Origin: Microbacterium sp. nov. GSS16
GTDB taxonomy: Bacteria; Actinomycetota; Actinomycetes; Actinomycetales; Microbacteriaceae
DNA: 64,000 nt
Assembly: GCF_028198145.1 (NCBI RefSeq)
Contig: NZ_CP116338.1
Location: 992,001 to 1,056,000 of the forward strand
Reading direction: 5' to 3'
Shown: one piece after another, positions 28,024-39,492 of the stretch
Position numbering within the stretch: position 1 is the stretch's first letter
How the letters are laid out: the number at the start of each line of letters is the position of its first letter
Position numbers and translations under genes: made by a program
The notes under the pieces: generated by a model
Told to the model about the DNA's origin: nothing
The model's input: the letters and a program-made list of their open reading frames with translations, nothing else
The model's database searches: none

Positions 28024-28365
28024 ATGAGCGTTTCCCACGTGACCACCCACATCCTGGACACCTCGATCGGACGCCCCGCGCCCGACGTCGCCGTCGCACT
28101 CGAAGCCCGACAGGGCGACGAGTGGGTCGTGATCGGTTCAGGATCCACAGATGCTGACGGGCGGGTGAAAGAACTGGGCCCTTCGCTGTTGGAGAGCGGT
28201 GCATACCGCCTCCGGTTCGACACGGCGGCCTACTTCGCCGGCATCGACACGGACACCTTCTTCCCGGAGGTGGTGTTGACCTTCCAGGTCGACGCAGAGC
28301 AGGCGCACTATCACGTGCCGCTTCTGCTCAGCCCGTTCGCCTATTCCACTTACCGAGGAAGCTGA
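28024..28365 (+). CDS. uraH: 5-hydroxyisourate hydrolase (transthyretin-like)
   Basis: 113 residues: SHVTTHILDTSIGRPAPDV at the N-terminus, with His9 and the following Asp, and the obligatory C-terminal YRGS (110-113). It hydrolyses 5-hydroxyisourate, the urate oxidase product, to OHCU for UraD. RBS AAGGAG 7 bases before ATG 28024. Homotetramer in known members. Confidence 0.95.
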   Translation: MSVSHVTTHILDTSIGRPAPDVAVALEARQGDEWVVIGSGSTDADGRVKELGPSLLESGAYRLRFDTAAYFAGIDTDTFFPEVVLTFQVDAEQAHYHVPLLLSPFAYSTYRGS

Positions 28366-28374
28366 GTTGAGATC

Positions 28375-29268
28375 ATGACCAACATCATTCTGGGCAAGAA
28401 CCAGTACGGCAAGGCAGAGGTCCGCGTCGTGCGCGTCACCCGCGACTCCGACCGCCACGAGATCGAGGATCTCAATGTCACCTCGCAGCTGCGCGGCGAC
28501 TTCGACAGCGCTCACTTCGAGGGCAACAACGAGCACGTCGTGCCGACCGACACGCAGAAGAACACGGTGTACGCCTTCGCCAAGGACGGCGTCGGCAGCC
28601 CCGAGGAGTTTCTGCTGCGCCTCGGCCGTCACTTCACCGGCGAGTTCGACTGGGTCACCGGCGGACGCTGGGAGGCCGAGCAGTACACCTGGCAGCGCAT
28701 CCAGGGCGACGCCGGCGAGCACGACCATTCGTTCGTGCGCGGCGGCACCGAGACCCGCACCTCGGTGGTGCAGATCGACGGCGACGACACGGTCGTCATC
28801 ACCGGTCTGCAGGACCTCAAGGTGCTGAAGTCGACGCAGAGCGGATTCGTCGGGTACCCGAAAGACAAGTACACGACGCTCCCCGAGACCGAGGACCGCA
28901 TCCTGGCCACCTCCGTCACCGCCAAGTGGCGCTACAACCGCAACGACATCGACTTCAACGATGTCTTCGCGGACGTCCGCCGCCTGCTGCTGGCCGGCTT
29001 CTCGCGCAACTACTCGTACGCCCTGCAGCACACGCTGAAGGAGATGGCCGAGGCTGTTCTCGAGGCGCACCCCGAGATCGACGAGATCCGCTTCTCGACC
29101 CCGAACAGCCACCACTTCGTGGTGGACCTGTCGCCGTTCGGTCTCGAGAACCCCAACGAGGTGTTCTACGCGGCCGACCGCCCCTACGGCCTGATCGAGG
29201 CGTCGTTCCTCCGCGAGGGCGCCGACACCGACCACTGGTCGTGGGACGGCATCGCCGGCTTCTGCTGA
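28375..29268 (+). CDS. pucL: Urate oxidase (uricase)
   Basis: 297 residues, cofactor-free tunnel-fold uricase. Start ILGKNQYGKAEVRVVRV contains the catalytic Lys region and PTDTQKNTVYAFAK carries the Thr of the catalytic dyad; PNSHHFVVDLSPFGLENPNE closes the active site. It oxidises urate to 5-hydroxyisourate with O2, releasing H2O2. Last gene of the uraD-uraH-pucL operon. C-terminus lacks an SKL signal, as expected in bacteria. Confidence 0.96.
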   Translation: MTNIILGKNQYGKAEVRVVRVTRDSDRHEIEDLNVTSQLRGDFDSAHFEGNNEHVVPTDTQKNTVYAFAKDGVGSPEEFLLRLGRHFTGEFDWVTGGRWEAEQYTWQRIQGDAGEHDHSFVRGGTETRTSVVQIDGDDTVVITGLQDLKVLKSTQSGFVGYPKDKYTTLPETEDRILATSVTAKWRYNRNDIDFNDVFADVRRLLLAGFSRNYSYALQHTLKEMAEAVLEAHPEIDEIRFSTPNSHHFVVDLSPFGLENPNEVFYAADRPYGLIEASFLREGADTDHWSWDGIAGFC

Positions 29269-29365
29269 TCCGGCGGGAGCCGGCACGGCACACACTCCGG
29301 GGGTTCGTCGGTCACACCGACCAGCGCACTGAGTTCAGCGCACTGAGATCGACCCACCTGCACAG

Positions 29366-29398
29366 AGGTCCGCGCTCCCGCGAGAGGGGCGCGGACCT
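29366..29398 (+). terminator. Terminator after the urate operon
   Basis: AGGTCCGCGC (29366-29375) pairs with GCGCGGACCT (29389-29398), followed by TCG. It can also end the converging SDR gene. Confidence 0.8.
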
Positions 29399-29443
29399 TC
29401 GTGCGTGATCACCGCGTCGTCGGGATCGACACCGGGACAGTGG

Positions 29444-30193
29444 TCAGCCGCGACCGCCGAACGGCATCCCGGCCGCGGTGACGGTGAGCGAGGAGATGTT
29501 CGCCTCCGGCGGCAGCTGCGCCATGAACAGCACGGCGCGCGCCGCATCCGCCACGTCGAACGTCGGCTCGACCAGGCGCGAGCCATCGGCCTGCAGGGCT
29601 CCGGAGCCCACCCCGATGTCGGACATGATGCGGGTCGCGGCGTTGCCGATGTCGATCTGACCGCAGCTGATGCCGTGCGCTCGGCCGTCGAGATCGATCG
29701 ATCGCGTCAAGCCGGTGATCGCATGCTTGCTCACGGCGTACGCGACCGAGAGCGGCCGGGGCACCTGGGCCGCGATCGAGCCGTTGTTGATGATGCGACC
29801 GCCGGACGGTCGCTGGGCGATCATCGCGCGCATCGCCCCTCCGGCGCAGAGCAGCGCGCCGGTGACGTTCACATCGATCGTGCGCTGCCATTCGACCGGG
29901 TCGACGTGGGCGGCGGATGCCACGGGCCCGAAGATCCCGGCGTTGTTGAACAGCACGTCCACGCGGCCCCACTCGGCCACCACGCGGTCGAACAGCGCGT
30001 CGACCTCGGCCGGCACGGTGATGTCGGTCGGCACGACGAGGGCGTCCGGATGCCCGTCTGCAGTCTGCTGCAGGGCATCCGCCCGCCGGCCGGCGAGCGC
30101 CACCCGGAAGCCCGCCTCGAGCATCGCCGCGGCGACGGCACGGCCGATCCCGGATCCGGCCCCGGTCACCACGGCGACGCGTTCGCTCGTCAT
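29444..30193 (-). CDS. Short-chain dehydrogenase/reductase
   Basis: 249 residues from ATG 30191-30193. Classical [11 protein letters not shown] cofactor motif near 11-18, NNAG, Ser in NNGSIAAQ, and the catalytic YAVSK. The glycine motif with a following Arg-rich AGRRAD loop suggests NADP(H). Substrate unknown. It begins 13 bases after the stop of the IclR-family gene and is probably co-transcribed with it, so a link to purine or glyoxylate metabolism is possible. Start was set to keep the Rossmann strand [15 protein letters not shown]. Confidence 0.88.
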   Translation of the reverse strand: MTSERVAVVTGAGSGIGRAVAAAMLEAGFRVALAGRRADALQQTADGHPDALVVPTDITVPAEVDALFDRVVAEWGRVDVLFNNAGIFGPVASAAHVDPVEWQRTIDVNVTGALLCAGGAMRAMIAQRPSGGRIINNGSIAAQVPRPLSVAYAVSKHAITGLTRSIDLDGRAHGISCGQIDIGNAATRIMSDIGVGSGALQADGSRLVEPTFDVADAARAVLFMAQLPPEANISSLTVTAAGMPFGGRG

Positions 30194-30206
30194 CCCTCGC
30201 CCGCCG

Positions 30207-30974
30207 TCAGGACGCCAGCTCGGCGCTGATCGCCTCGGCCGCCGCCCGCAGCATGGGCACGGCGCGCTCGCCGAAGGCCTCGTCAACGCGCGAGATCGGT
30301 CCCGAGACCGAGACCGCGGTGGGCGTCGGTGCGTCCGGCACCGCCATCGAGAAGCAGCGCACCCCGATCTCCTGCTCCTGATCGTCGATCGCGTACCCGC
30401 GCTCTCGAATGCGGTCGAGCTCGGCGATGAGCGAGTCGACGTCGCCGATGCTGTGCTCAGTGGGAGTGGGCATCCCGGCTCGAGTGACGATGGAGCGCAC
30501 GGTGTCATTCGGCAGCTGGGCGAGGATCGCCTTGCCGACGCCGGTGTCGTGGGTGTGCGCACGCCTGCCCACCTCGGTGAACATGCGCATCGAGTGCAGC
30601 GACGGCACCTGGGCGACGTAGACGACCATGTTGCCGTCGAGCACCGCCATGTTGGCGCTCTCGCCAAGCTGGTCGACGAGGGTCTTCAGCTGCGGGCGCG
30701 CAAGGGCTCCGAACTGGCGCGAGGCGCCCTCGCCGATGCGGATCAGCCGCGGCCCCAGCGCGTAGCGCCGGTTCGGCAGCTGGCGCGCATAGCCGAGCGA
30801 CACCAGGGTGCGCAGCAGCCGGTGGATGGTCGGCAGCGGCAGGTCGGTCGACGACGCGAGCTCGCTGAGGGTGACGTCGCCGCCGGCGTCGGTGACCAGC
30901 TCGAGCAGCTCGAACACCCGCTCGACGGACTGCACTCCGGATCCGCTGCCGCGCGGGGTCTTGCTTTCGGCCAT
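30207..30974 (-). CDS. IclR-family transcriptional regulator
   Basis: 255 residues from ATG 30972-30974, with AGGAGG 5 bases upstream. Winged helix ([20 protein letters not shown]) followed by the IclR effector domain with the conserved [13 protein letters not shown] and a Cys in [11 protein letters not shown]. AllR-type members sense glyoxylate or allantoin and repress purine degradation. Position in the middle of this region and an operator-like site 25-41 bases before its own start make it the prime candidate regulator. A TTG directly upstream is a less likely start. Confidence 0.9.
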   Translation of the reverse strand: MAESKTPRGSGSGVQSVERVFELLELVTDAGGDVTLSELASSTDLPLPTIHRLLRTLVSLGYARQLPNRRYALGPRLIRIGEGASRQFGALARPQLKTLVDQLGESANMAVLDGNMVVYVAQVPSLHSMRMFTEVGRRAHTHDTGVGKAILAQLPNDTVRSIVTRAGMPTPTEHSIGDVDSLIAELDRIRERGYAIDDQEQEIGVRCFSMAVPDAPTPTAVSVSGPISRVDEAFGERAVPMLRAAAEAISAELAS

Positions 30975-30998
30975 CAAGTCCTCCTAGGTACCGACATG

Positions 30999-31015
30999 AT
31001 TCCATCATGCGAGAA
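30999..31015. promoter_or_regulatory. Operator-like site of the IclR-family gene
   Basis: ATTCCATCATGCGAGAA, 25-41 bases upstream of the regulator's start. It shares CATnATGCGAGAA with the allB site at 25757, consistent with autoregulation. Confidence 0.5.
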
Positions 31016-31083
31016 GAGCGAGCGAAAATCCTGCGCGACCCATCATCGTTGATTGCACCGAACTTTCGTAAGATAGACAATAG

Positions 31084-31100
31084 TCTCCACGATGCGAAAG
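31084..31100. promoter_or_regulatory. Operator-like site, malic enzyme gene
   Basis: TCTCCACGATGCGAAAG, immediately downstream of a candidate promoter (TTGCAC 31053-31058, 17 bases, GACAAT 31076-31081). A bound repressor here would block the mae operon. Confidence 0.5.
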
Positions 31101-31169
31101 CACGAGGTAGTCCACCAGCAAATGTGAGTCGGCGCTGCGGCGTACGGCGCACCTCAGGGAAGAGGAATC

Positions 31170-32567
31170 ATGGCCAATCCGGGTCCCGGCAACTCGATCA
31201 CACTGCGCATCGACGCCCCCTCCAACTTCAGCGTCACCAGCGAGCTCGCGGCTGCCGCGGCATCCGCCGGCGCTGCGATCACCGCACTCGACGTCGTCGA
31301 GTCGCACCCGACCTCGATCGTCGTCGATCTCACCTGCAACACGATCGACGACGACCACGCCACCCGCATCCGCGACGCCGTCGAGGCGCTCGACGGCGTG
31401 CACGTGCGCCAGGTGAGCGACCGCACCTTCCTCATGCACCTCGGCGGCAAGCTCGAGGTCGTGCCCAGCGTCCCGCTGCGCAATCGCGACGACCTCTCAC
31501 GCGCCTACACCCCCGGTGTCGCGCGCGTGTGCATGGCCATCGCAGAAGACAAGAGCAAGGCGCGCAACCTCACGGTCAAGCGCAACACCGTCGCCGTCGT
31601 CACCGACGGCACCGCCGTGCTCGGTCTCGGCGACATCGGACCCGAGGCCGCCCTGCCCGTCATGGAGGGCAAGGCCGCGCTGTTCAAGCAGTTCGCCAAC
31701 GTCGACGCGTGGCCCGTCTGTCTAGACACCAAGGACACCGAGGAGATCATCAAGATCGTCAAGGCGATCGCGCCCGTCTACGGCGGCGTGAACCTCGAGG
31801 ACATCGCGGCTCCCCGCTGCTTCGAGATCGAGGCCCGCCTGCGTGAAGAGCTCGACATCCCCGTCTTCCACGACGACCAGCACGGCACTGCGATCGTCAC
31901 CCTCGCCGCCCTCGTGAACGCGCTGAAGGTCGTCGGCAAGAAGATCGAGGACGTGCGCATCGTGCTCTCGGGCGTGGGTGCCGCGGGCAACGCGATCGCG
32001 CAGCTGCTGCTCGAGCAGGGTGCGAAGGACATCGTGGCGTGCGGTCGCAACGGCGCCATCAACCGCGACGAGGACTACGCCGACGCACACCGCGTCGAGC
32101 TCGCGGCCAACACGAACCCGCGCAACTTCACGGGCACCCTCAAGGAGGCCATGGTCGGCGCAGACGTGTTCATCGGCGTCAGCGCCCCGAACGTGCTCGA
32201 CGAGAACGACATCGCGGCGATGGACGACGGTGCGATCGTCTTCGCGATGGCCAACCCGACGCCCGAGGTCGACCCGGTCGTGGCCTCCAAGCACGCCGCC
32301 GTCGTGGCCACCGGCCGCAGCGACTTCCCCAACCAGATCAACAACGTGCTGGCCTTCCCCGGCTTCTTCCGCGGTCTTCTCGACGCGGGCGTGTCCGACA
32401 TCACCCCACCTATGCTGGTCGCAGCCGCCGAGGCGATCGCCGCGCGCGTCGACGACGAGGAGCGCAACGCGAGCTTCATCATCCCCAGCGTCTTCGACCC
32501 CGAGGTCGCCGGTGCCGTGGCCGAGGCGATCGTCCGGGTCGTCAAGTCCGGCGCAGAGAAGGAGTGA
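31170..32567 (+). CDS. NAD(P)-dependent malic enzyme with N-terminal ACT-like domain
   Basis: 465 residues. Residues ~8-85 form an ACT-like regulatory domain ([20 protein letters not shown]); the catalytic part has [36 protein letters not shown] and the Rossmann [13 protein letters not shown]. It decarboxylates malate to pyruvate with NAD(P)H formation. A CitE-like gene follows with a 5-base gap (its GTG at 32573) and then allE, so malate made from glyoxylate may be the intended substrate. RBS AGAGGAA before ATG 31170. Confidence 0.93.
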   Translation: MANPGPGNSITLRIDAPSNFSVTSELAAAAASAGAAITALDVVESHPTSIVVDLTCNTIDDDHATRIRDAVEALDGVHVRQVSDRTFLMHLGGKLEVVPSVPLRNRDDLSRAYTPGVARVCMAIAEDKSKARNLTVKRNTVAVVTDGTAVLGLGDIGPEAALPVMEGKAALFKQFANVDAWPVCLDTKDTEEIIKIVKAIAPVYGGVNLEDIAAPRCFEIEARLREELDIPVFHDDQHGTAIVTLAALVNALKVVGKKIEDVRIVLSGVGAAGNAIAQLLLEQGAKDIVACGRNGAINRDEDYADAHRVELAANTNPRNFTGTLKEAMVGADVFIGVSAPNVLDENDIAAMDDGAIVFAMANPTPEVDPVVASKHAAVVATGRSDFPNQINNVLAFPGFFRGLLDAGVSDITPPMLVAAAEAIAARVDDEERNASFIIPSVFDPEVAGAVAEAIVRVVKSGAEKE

Positions 32568-32572
32568 CCAGC

Positions 32573-33838
32573 GTGTCAGCCACCACATCCCTGCGCGAAG
32601 ACGACTTCGCAGACATCGACGCGCGCCTGGCGCAGGCCGACGCCCTTCTCGCGGGCTCGTACCCCGGCGATGACGGCAGCCGTCAGCCCGTGCACACCCT
32701 GTACGTGCCGGCCGACCGATTCGATCGCGACCTGCCGGCACGCTTCGGCGCGGCCGCGATCGCGGCAGTCGAGGCGGCGGGAGGCACGGCCGCGCTCGCC
32801 GAGTCGGTCGGGCTGGGGCACCTCGCCGGCGAGCTCGCTCCGCTGGTGGATGCCAAGCTGCGCCGCGAGCCCATCGAAGACCTCCGCCTCGATTTCGAGG
32901 ACGGCTACGGCGCGCGTGACGACGACGAGGAGGACGCCGACGCGATCCTCGCCGCCGAACGCGTCGCCGAGGCCCTCGCCGCGGGCACGGCGACGCCGTT
33001 CATCGGCATCCGGTTCAAGTGCTTCGAGGCGCCGACCAGGCGTCGCGGCATCCGTACCCTCGACCGCTTCGTCACCACCCTCGCCGCCGCAGGCGCGCTG
33101 CCGGACGGGCTCGTCCTCACCTTGCCCAAGGTCACAACCGTGGCACAGGTCGAGGCCATGGTCGCGCTATGCGAGCGCTTCGAGGAGCGCCTGGGCCTGG
33201 CATCGGGGCGCCTGCGCTTCGAGGTGCAGATGGAGACGCCGCAGCTGATCGTCGCCGCCGACGGCACGATCCCCGTCGCGACGCTGCTGCACCGCGCCGA
33301 GGGGCGTGTCTCGGCTCTGCACTACGGCACATACGACTACAGCGCGTCGCTGCAGATCGCCGCGGCGTACCAGTCGATGGAGCACCCAGCCGCCGACTAC
33401 GCCAAGCAGGTCATGCAGGTGGCTGTGGCCGAGACCGGCGTGCGGCTCTCCGACGGGTCGACCAACGTCATCCCGGTCGGCGAGCAGGCGACGGATGCCT
33501 GGAAGCTGCACGCCCGCCTGGTGCGGCGCTCGCTCGAGCGCGGCTACTACCAGGGCTGGGACCTGCACGCCAACCAGCTGCCCACTCGGTACCTGGCGAC
33601 CTACGCGTTCTACCGCGAGGGCTTCGAGGCCGCCGCCCGGCGCCTCGACAACTACCTGCACGGCAGCGACGCGACGATCATGGACGAGCCCGCCACCGCG
33701 CGAGCCCTCGCCCGTTTCGTCGTGCGCGGCCTGGAGTGCGGTGCGCTCACCGAAGACGAGGTGCGCTCGTCGACCGGCGCCTCGCCCGCCGAGCTGACGC
33801 GGCTCGCACATCCCAAACTCGCCACCAAGGAGGCCTGA
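32573..33838 (+). CDS. CitE-fold aldolase/lyase, DUF6986-like
   Basis: 421 residues from GTG 32573, chosen for AAGGAG 8 bases upstream; another in-frame GTG at 32564 overlaps the malic-enzyme stop. HpcH/CitE fold: DLRLDFEDGYG (metal-binding Asp/Glu), GIRFKCFEAPTRRRGIRTLD, VLTLPKV, RFEVQMETPQL and SALHYGTYDYSASL. This longer family (DUF6986-like) often accompanies purine-degradation genes in actinobacteria; I know of no proven reaction. Sitting between malic enzyme and ureidoglycine aminohydrolase, malate-synthase-like use of glyoxylate or a ureidoglycolate lyase role is possible, not shown. Confidence 0.8.
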   Translation: MSATTSLREDDFADIDARLAQADALLAGSYPGDDGSRQPVHTLYVPADRFDRDLPARFGAAAIAAVEAAGGTAALAESVGLGHLAGELAPLVDAKLRREPIEDLRLDFEDGYGARDDDEEDADAILAAERVAEALAAGTATPFIGIRFKCFEAPTRRRGIRTLDRFVTTLAAAGALPDGLVLTLPKVTTVAQVEAMVALCERFEERLGLASGRLRFEVQMETPQLIVAADGTIPVATLLHRAEGRVSALHYGTYDYSASLQIAAAYQSMEHPAADYAKQVMQVAVAETGVRLSDGSTNVIPVGEQATDAWKLHARLVRRSLERGYYQGWDLHANQLPTRYLATYAFYREGFEAAARRLDNYLHGSDATIMDEPATARALARFVVRGLECGALTEDEVRSSTGASPAELTRLAHPKLATKEA

Positions 33839-34647
33839 TGTCCTATTACACCCCGACCGGAGGGCTGCCGCCGCAGACCGACCTGCTCACCGACCGCGCG
33901 ATCGTCAAGCTCGCCTACACGGTGATCCCGAAGGGCGTGCTGCGCGACATCGTCACCAGCAGCCTGCCGGGCTTCAGCAACACGCGCGCCTGGATCATCG
34001 CCAAGCCCACCCCGAGCTCGGCCGAGACCTTCTCGCAGCTGATCGTCGAGATCTCGCCCGGCGGCGAGGCGGCCAAGCCCGAGCCCGAGACCGGCGTCGA
34101 GGGCGTCGTCTTCGTCACCACCGGGAAGCTCACGCTGACCCTCGAGGGCGAGACGCACGTGCTCGAAGAGGGCGGCTACGCCTTCCTCGCCCCCGGGGCG
34201 GACTGGTCGCTGAAGAACGAGGGCGACGAGGTCACCAGCTTCCACTGGATCCGCAAGGCGTACGAGTGGCTCGAGGGCGTCGACGCACCCGCCTCCTTCG
34301 TCACCCGTGACCAGGACGTCGAGCCGACCCCGATGGTCGGCACCGACGCGTGGCTGACCACGCGCTTCGCCGACTCGAGCGACATGGCGCACGACATGCA
34401 GGTGAACATCGTCACCTTCAAGCCGGGCGGCTCGATCCCGTTCGCCGAGACGCACGTCATGGAGCACGGCCTCTTCGTGCTCGAGGGTAAGGCGGTCTAC
34501 CACCTCAACGGCGACTGGGTCGAGGTCGAGGCCGGCGACTACATGCTGCTTCGCGCGTTCTGCCCGCAGGCCTGCTACGCCGGCGGCCCCGGCGACTTCC
34601 GCTACCTGCTCTACAAGGACATGAACCGTCAGATCAAGCTCACCTGA
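33838..34647 (+). CDS. allE: (S)-ureidoglycine aminohydrolase
   Basis: 269 residues, bicupin. First cupin around TGVEGVVFVTTGKLTLTLEG, second with FAETHVMEHGLFVLEGKAVY, whose His/Glu residues bind Mn2+. It converts (S)-ureidoglycine to (S)-ureidoglycolate plus ammonia. Start ATG overlaps the preceding stop as TGATG, so mae, the CitE-like gene and allE are one operon, closed by a strong hairpin. Substrate supply needs an allantoate amidohydrolase, which is not in the window. Confidence 0.93.
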   Translation: MSYYTPTGGLPPQTDLLTDRAIVKLAYTVIPKGVLRDIVTSSLPGFSNTRAWIIAKPTPSSAETFSQLIVEISPGGEAAKPEPETGVEGVVFVTTGKLTLTLEGETHVLEEGGYAFLAPGADWSLKNEGDEVTSFHWIRKAYEWLEGVDAPASFVTRDQDVEPTPMVGTDAWLTTRFADSSDMAHDMQVNIVTFKPGGSIPFAETHVMEHGLFVLEGKAVYHLNGDWVEVEAGDYMLLRAFCPQACYAGGPGDFRYLLYKDMNRQIKLT

Positions 34648-34673
34648 GCCGGTCCCGCGCATCGCGCACCGGG

Positions 34674-34709
34674 CGAACGCACCCATCGGGCATCCGGTGG
34701 GTGCGTTCG
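34674..34709 (+). terminator. Terminator after allE
   Basis: CGAACGCACCCA (34674-34685) pairs perfectly with TGGGTGCGTTCG (34698-34709), followed by GCTTTCC. Confidence 0.88.
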
Positions 34710-34753
34710 GCTTTCCAGCCGGTTCCGGATGCTGGAATACCGGCGCCTCTCCG

Positions 34754-34782
34754 TTGACACACCTCTGGCTCGTCCCTAGCCT
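34754..34782 (+). promoter_or_regulatory. Promoter of the hyi-glxR-gcl-glxK operon
   Basis: TTGACA (34754-34759), 17-base spacer, TAGCCT (34777-34782). The TTTC-N7-GAAA site begins at the last base of the -10. Confidence 0.8.
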
Positions 34783-34796
34783 TTCATTAGTAGAAA
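34782..34796. promoter_or_regulatory. Operator-like site, hyi operon
   Basis: TTTC-ATTAGTA-GAAA overlapping the promoter's -10, the same geometry as the citE-like site at 25898. A further GAAAC copy lies at about 34814-34818. Confidence 0.5.
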
Positions 34797-34829
34797 CTTT
34801 TATTCCGTATCACGAAACCAAGGACGATC

Positions 34830-35615
34830 ATGAGCTACACCGTCAACGCGTCGATCCTGCTGACCGACCTTCCCGTCAACGAGCGTTCCGCCGCAGTCAA
34901 GGCCGCCGGCTTCGACGCCGTCGAGTTCTGGTGGCCCTTCTCGTCGGCCGTGCCCGAGCAGCAGGAGGTCGACGCGTTCGTCGCCGCCATCGATGAGGCA
35001 GGCGTCCAGCTCACGGGTCTGAATTTCTTCGCCGGCGACATGCCCGCCGGCGACCGCGGCCTCGTCTCGTGGGCCGGTCGCGAGGGCGAGTTCCGTGACA
35101 ACGTCGAGGTCGTCGTCGGCATCGGCGAGCGCACGGGCACCAAGGCGTTCAACGCCCTCTACGGTCTGCGCCAGGATGGCGTCGACGAGAAGGCCCAGGA
35201 CGACCTGGCGGTCGAGAACCTCGCGATCGCGGGCAAGGCGGTAGCCCGCATCGGCGGCATCGTGCTGCTCGAGCCCGTCTCGGGTGCCGACGCCTACCCG
35301 CTCAAGACCGCTGCAGACGCGCTCGCCGTCATCGCCCGCGTCAAGGACGAGCACGGCGTCGACAACGTCCGCCTGCTCGCCGACTTCTACCACCTCGCCG
35401 TCAACGGCGACGACGTCGCAGCCGTCATCGCCGACCACGCCGGCGAGTTCGGGCACATCCAGATCGCCGACGCCCCCGGGCGCGGCGAGCCCGGCACCGG
35501 CGAGCTGCCGCTGACCGCGTGGATCGACGCCGCTCGCGCCGGCGGCTACGACGGCGTGATCGGGCTCGAGTACAAGGCCACCCAGAGCGACCCGTTCGCC
35601 TGGACCAAGAACTGA
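34830..35615 (+). CDS. hyi: Hydroxypyruvate isomerase
   Basis: 261 residues, AP-endonuclease-2/TIM-barrel fold: AGFDAVEFWWPF, TGLNFFAGDMPAGDRGLVSW, VLLEPVSGADAYPLKT, LLADFYHLAVNGDD and the terminal VIGLEYKATQSDPFAW. It interconverts hydroxypyruvate and tartronate semialdehyde. First of a four-gene glyoxylate operon; RBS AAGGACG before ATG 34830. Confidence 0.94.
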   Translation: MSYTVNASILLTDLPVNERSAAVKAAGFDAVEFWWPFSSAVPEQQEVDAFVAAIDEAGVQLTGLNFFAGDMPAGDRGLVSWAGREGEFRDNVEVVVGIGERTGTKAFNALYGLRQDGVDEKAQDDLAVENLAIAGKAVARIGGIVLLEPVSGADAYPLKTAADALAVIARVKDEHGVDNVRLLADFYHLAVNGDDVAAVIADHAGEFGHIQIADAPGRGEPGTGELPLTAWIDAARAGGYDGVIGLEYKATQSDPFAWTKN

Positions 35616-35640
35616 CCCACTTCCGCGAAGGAGCGACGAC

Positions 35641-36519
35641 ATGACCAGCATCACCATCATCGGCCTCGGCATCATGGGCCTGCCCATGGCGAAGAACCTC
35701 GTCAAGGCCGGCTACACCGTCACCGGCGTCAACCGCAGTCCCGAAGCTGTGCAGAAGCTCGTCGATGCCGGCGGCAAGGGCGCAGCCAGCGTCGCCGAGG
35801 GCGTCAAGGACGCCGACGTGATCATCACGATGGTCCCCGACTCCCCGGATGTCGCCGGCGTCGTGCAGGGCCCCGAGGGCGTCTTCGCCAACGCGAAGAA
35901 GGGCGCCCTCTGGATCGACAACTCCTCGATCCGTCCCGACGTCGCGAAGGAGCTCGCCGAGGAGGCCATCGCCGCTGGCCTCGGCGCCGTCGACGCGCCC
36001 GTGTCCGGTGGCGAACAGGGCGCCATCGACGGCGTCCTGTCGATCATGACCGGCGGCTCTCCCGAGGACTTCGCGAAGGCCGAGCCCATCCTGCAGGCGA
36101 TCGGCAAGACGATCGTGCACGTGGGGCCCGCCGGTGCGGGGCAGACGGTGAAGGCCGCCAACCAGCTCATCGTCGCCGTGAACATCCAGGCGCTCAGTGA
36201 GGCGATCGTCTTCCTCGAGGCGTACGGCGTCGACACGGACGCCGCGCTCAAGGTGCTCGGCGGCGGTCTCGCCGGCTCCAAGGTCCTCGACCAGAAGGGG
36301 CAGAAGATGCTCGACCGCGACTTCGCCCCCGGCTTCCGCCTGGCCCTGCACAACAAGGACCTGGGCATCGTCACCGCCGCAGCCCGCGGCGCCGGCGTCG
36401 CCGTGCCGCTCGGCTCGGCCGTCGCCCAGCTCGTCACCTCGCTCGTCGCCCGCGGCGACGGCGGCCTCGACCACTCCGGCCTCTTCACGCTCACCGCCGA
36501 GCTCTCCGGCCGCGAATAA
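35641..36519 (+). CDS. glxR: 2-hydroxy-3-oxopropionate (tartronate semialdehyde) reductase
   Basis: 292 residues of the 3-hydroxyisobutyrate dehydrogenase family: Rossmann [13 protein letters not shown] (8-20), substrate motif [11 protein letters not shown], and the catalytic Lys in [15 protein letters not shown]. It reduces tartronate semialdehyde to D-glycerate with NAD(P)H. RBS GAAGGAG before ATG 35641. Between hyi and gcl, completing the glycerate route. Confidence 0.94.
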   Translation: MTSITIIGLGIMGLPMAKNLVKAGYTVTGVNRSPEAVQKLVDAGGKGAASVAEGVKDADVIITMVPDSPDVAGVVQGPEGVFANAKKGALWIDNSSIRPDVAKELAEEAIAAGLGAVDAPVSGGEQGAIDGVLSIMTGGSPEDFAKAEPILQAIGKTIVHVGPAGAGQTVKAANQLIVAVNIQALSEAIVFLEAYGVDTDAALKVLGGGLAGSKVLDQKGQKMLDRDFAPGFRLALHNKDLGIVTAAARGAGVAVPLGSAVAQLVTSLVARGDGGLDHSGLFTLTAELSGRE

Positions 36520-36538
36520 GAATCAAGGACAGAACATC

Positions 36539-38326
<1,788 letters not shown>

Positions 38327-38343
38327 TCGATTCCGAGTACGAC

Positions 38344-39474
38344 ATGCGCATCCTCATCGCCTCTGACAAGTTCAAGGGCTCGGCGACGGGCTCCGAGGTG
38401 GCGGCGGCGCTCGCCGACGGCATCCGGGAGATCACCCCGGATGCCGTCGTCGACGCGGCTCCCGTCGCCGACGGCGGCGAGGGCACGGTCGACGCGGCCG
38501 TGGCGAGCGGGTTCACCCCCGTGACGGTGTCGGTGACCGGCCCCACCGGCCGCCCGGTGGATGCCGCCTTCGCCGTCCGCGGAGAGCAGGCGATCATCGA
38601 GATGGCCGCCGCGAGTGGTCTGGACCTGCTGCCGAACGGCGAGAAGGATGCCCTCGCAGCGACCAGCCGCGGCACCGGCGAGCTCATCGCGGCGGCGCTC
38701 GATCGCGGCGCGACCTCGATCGTGCTCGGCGTGGGCGGCAGCGCCTGCACCGACGGCGGCGCGGGGATGCTGCAGGCGCTGGGCGTGGCACTGCGCACCG
38801 AGGATCGACCCGTGCGACCCGGCGGCGCGGGCCTGGTCGATCTGGTCTCGGCCGACATCTCCGGCCTCGACCCTCGGCTCGACGGCGTCAGCTTCGTGCT
38901 GGCCGCCGACGTCGACAATCCTCTCCTGGGAGACCGGGGGGCCGCCGCGGTCTTCGCACCGCAGAAGGGGGCGAGCGCCGACGATGTCGCTGTCCTCGAG
39001 GCGGGCCTGTCGCGTCTCGCAGAGGTCGTCGACGTGCTGCCCGGCGTGCGGCCCTCGGCGACGGCCCCCGGTGCGGGCGCCGCGGGCGGGGTGGGGTACG
39101 CGGCTCTCGCGGTGCTCGGCGCGGTGCGCGAAGCGGGCATCGACGTCATCCTGCGCCTGATCTCACTCGACGAGCGCATCGCCGATGCCGACCTCGTGAT
39201 CACAGGCGAGGGAAGCCTCGACGATCAGAGTCTCGGCGGCAAGACGCCACTGGGCGTCTCGGCGGCCGCCGCGAGGGCGGGCAAGCCCGTCGTTGCGGTG
39301 TGCGGTCGCACCACGCTGGACGCCGCGCAGGCCGCGTCCGCGGGCTTCGGGAAGGTCTACGCGCTGAGCGACCTCGAGCCCGAGCCGGCGAAGAGCATGG
39401 CCAACGCGGTGCCGCTGCTGCGCGAAGTCGGCCGCGCCATCGCCGCAGACCTGCCCGCGCTCACCGCTCGCTGA
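38344..39474 (+). CDS. glxK: Glycerate kinase
   Basis: 376 residues of the GarK/GlxK family: RILIASDKFKGSATGSEVA, APVADGGEGTVDA, VLGVGGSACTDGGAGMLQAL, VITGEGSLDDQSLGGKTP. It phosphorylates D-glycerate (2-phosphoglycerate product in the class II family), bringing glyoxylate carbon into glycolysis. Last gene of the glyoxylate operon, 17 bases after gcl, followed by a hairpin. Confidence 0.95.
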   Translation: MRILIASDKFKGSATGSEVAAALADGIREITPDAVVDAAPVADGGEGTVDAAVASGFTPVTVSVTGPTGRPVDAAFAVRGEQAIIEMAAASGLDLLPNGEKDALAATSRGTGELIAAALDRGATSIVLGVGGSACTDGGAGMLQALGVALRTEDRPVRPGGAGLVDLVSADISGLDPRLDGVSFVLAADVDNPLLGDRGAAAVFAPQKGASADDVAVLEAGLSRLAEVVDVLPGVRPSATAPGAGAAGGVGYAALAVLGAVREAGIDVILRLISLDERIADADLVITGEGSLDDQSLGGKTPLGVSAAAARAGKPVVAVCGRTTLDAAQAASAGFGKVYALSDLEPEPAKSMANAVPLLREVGRAIAADLPALTAR

Positions 39475-39492
39475 GCCTGGCTGCACGCAGAA

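Noticed and set aside
30975..30977. TTG start for the IclR-family gene
   Set aside because: The adjacent ATG has a better-spaced AGGAGG; TTG is a rare start.
32564..32572. GTG at 32564 as start of the DUF6986-like gene (GTGA overlap)
   Set aside because: The GTG at 32573 has AAGGAG at ideal spacing; the earlier one would have its RBS too close. Not excluded.
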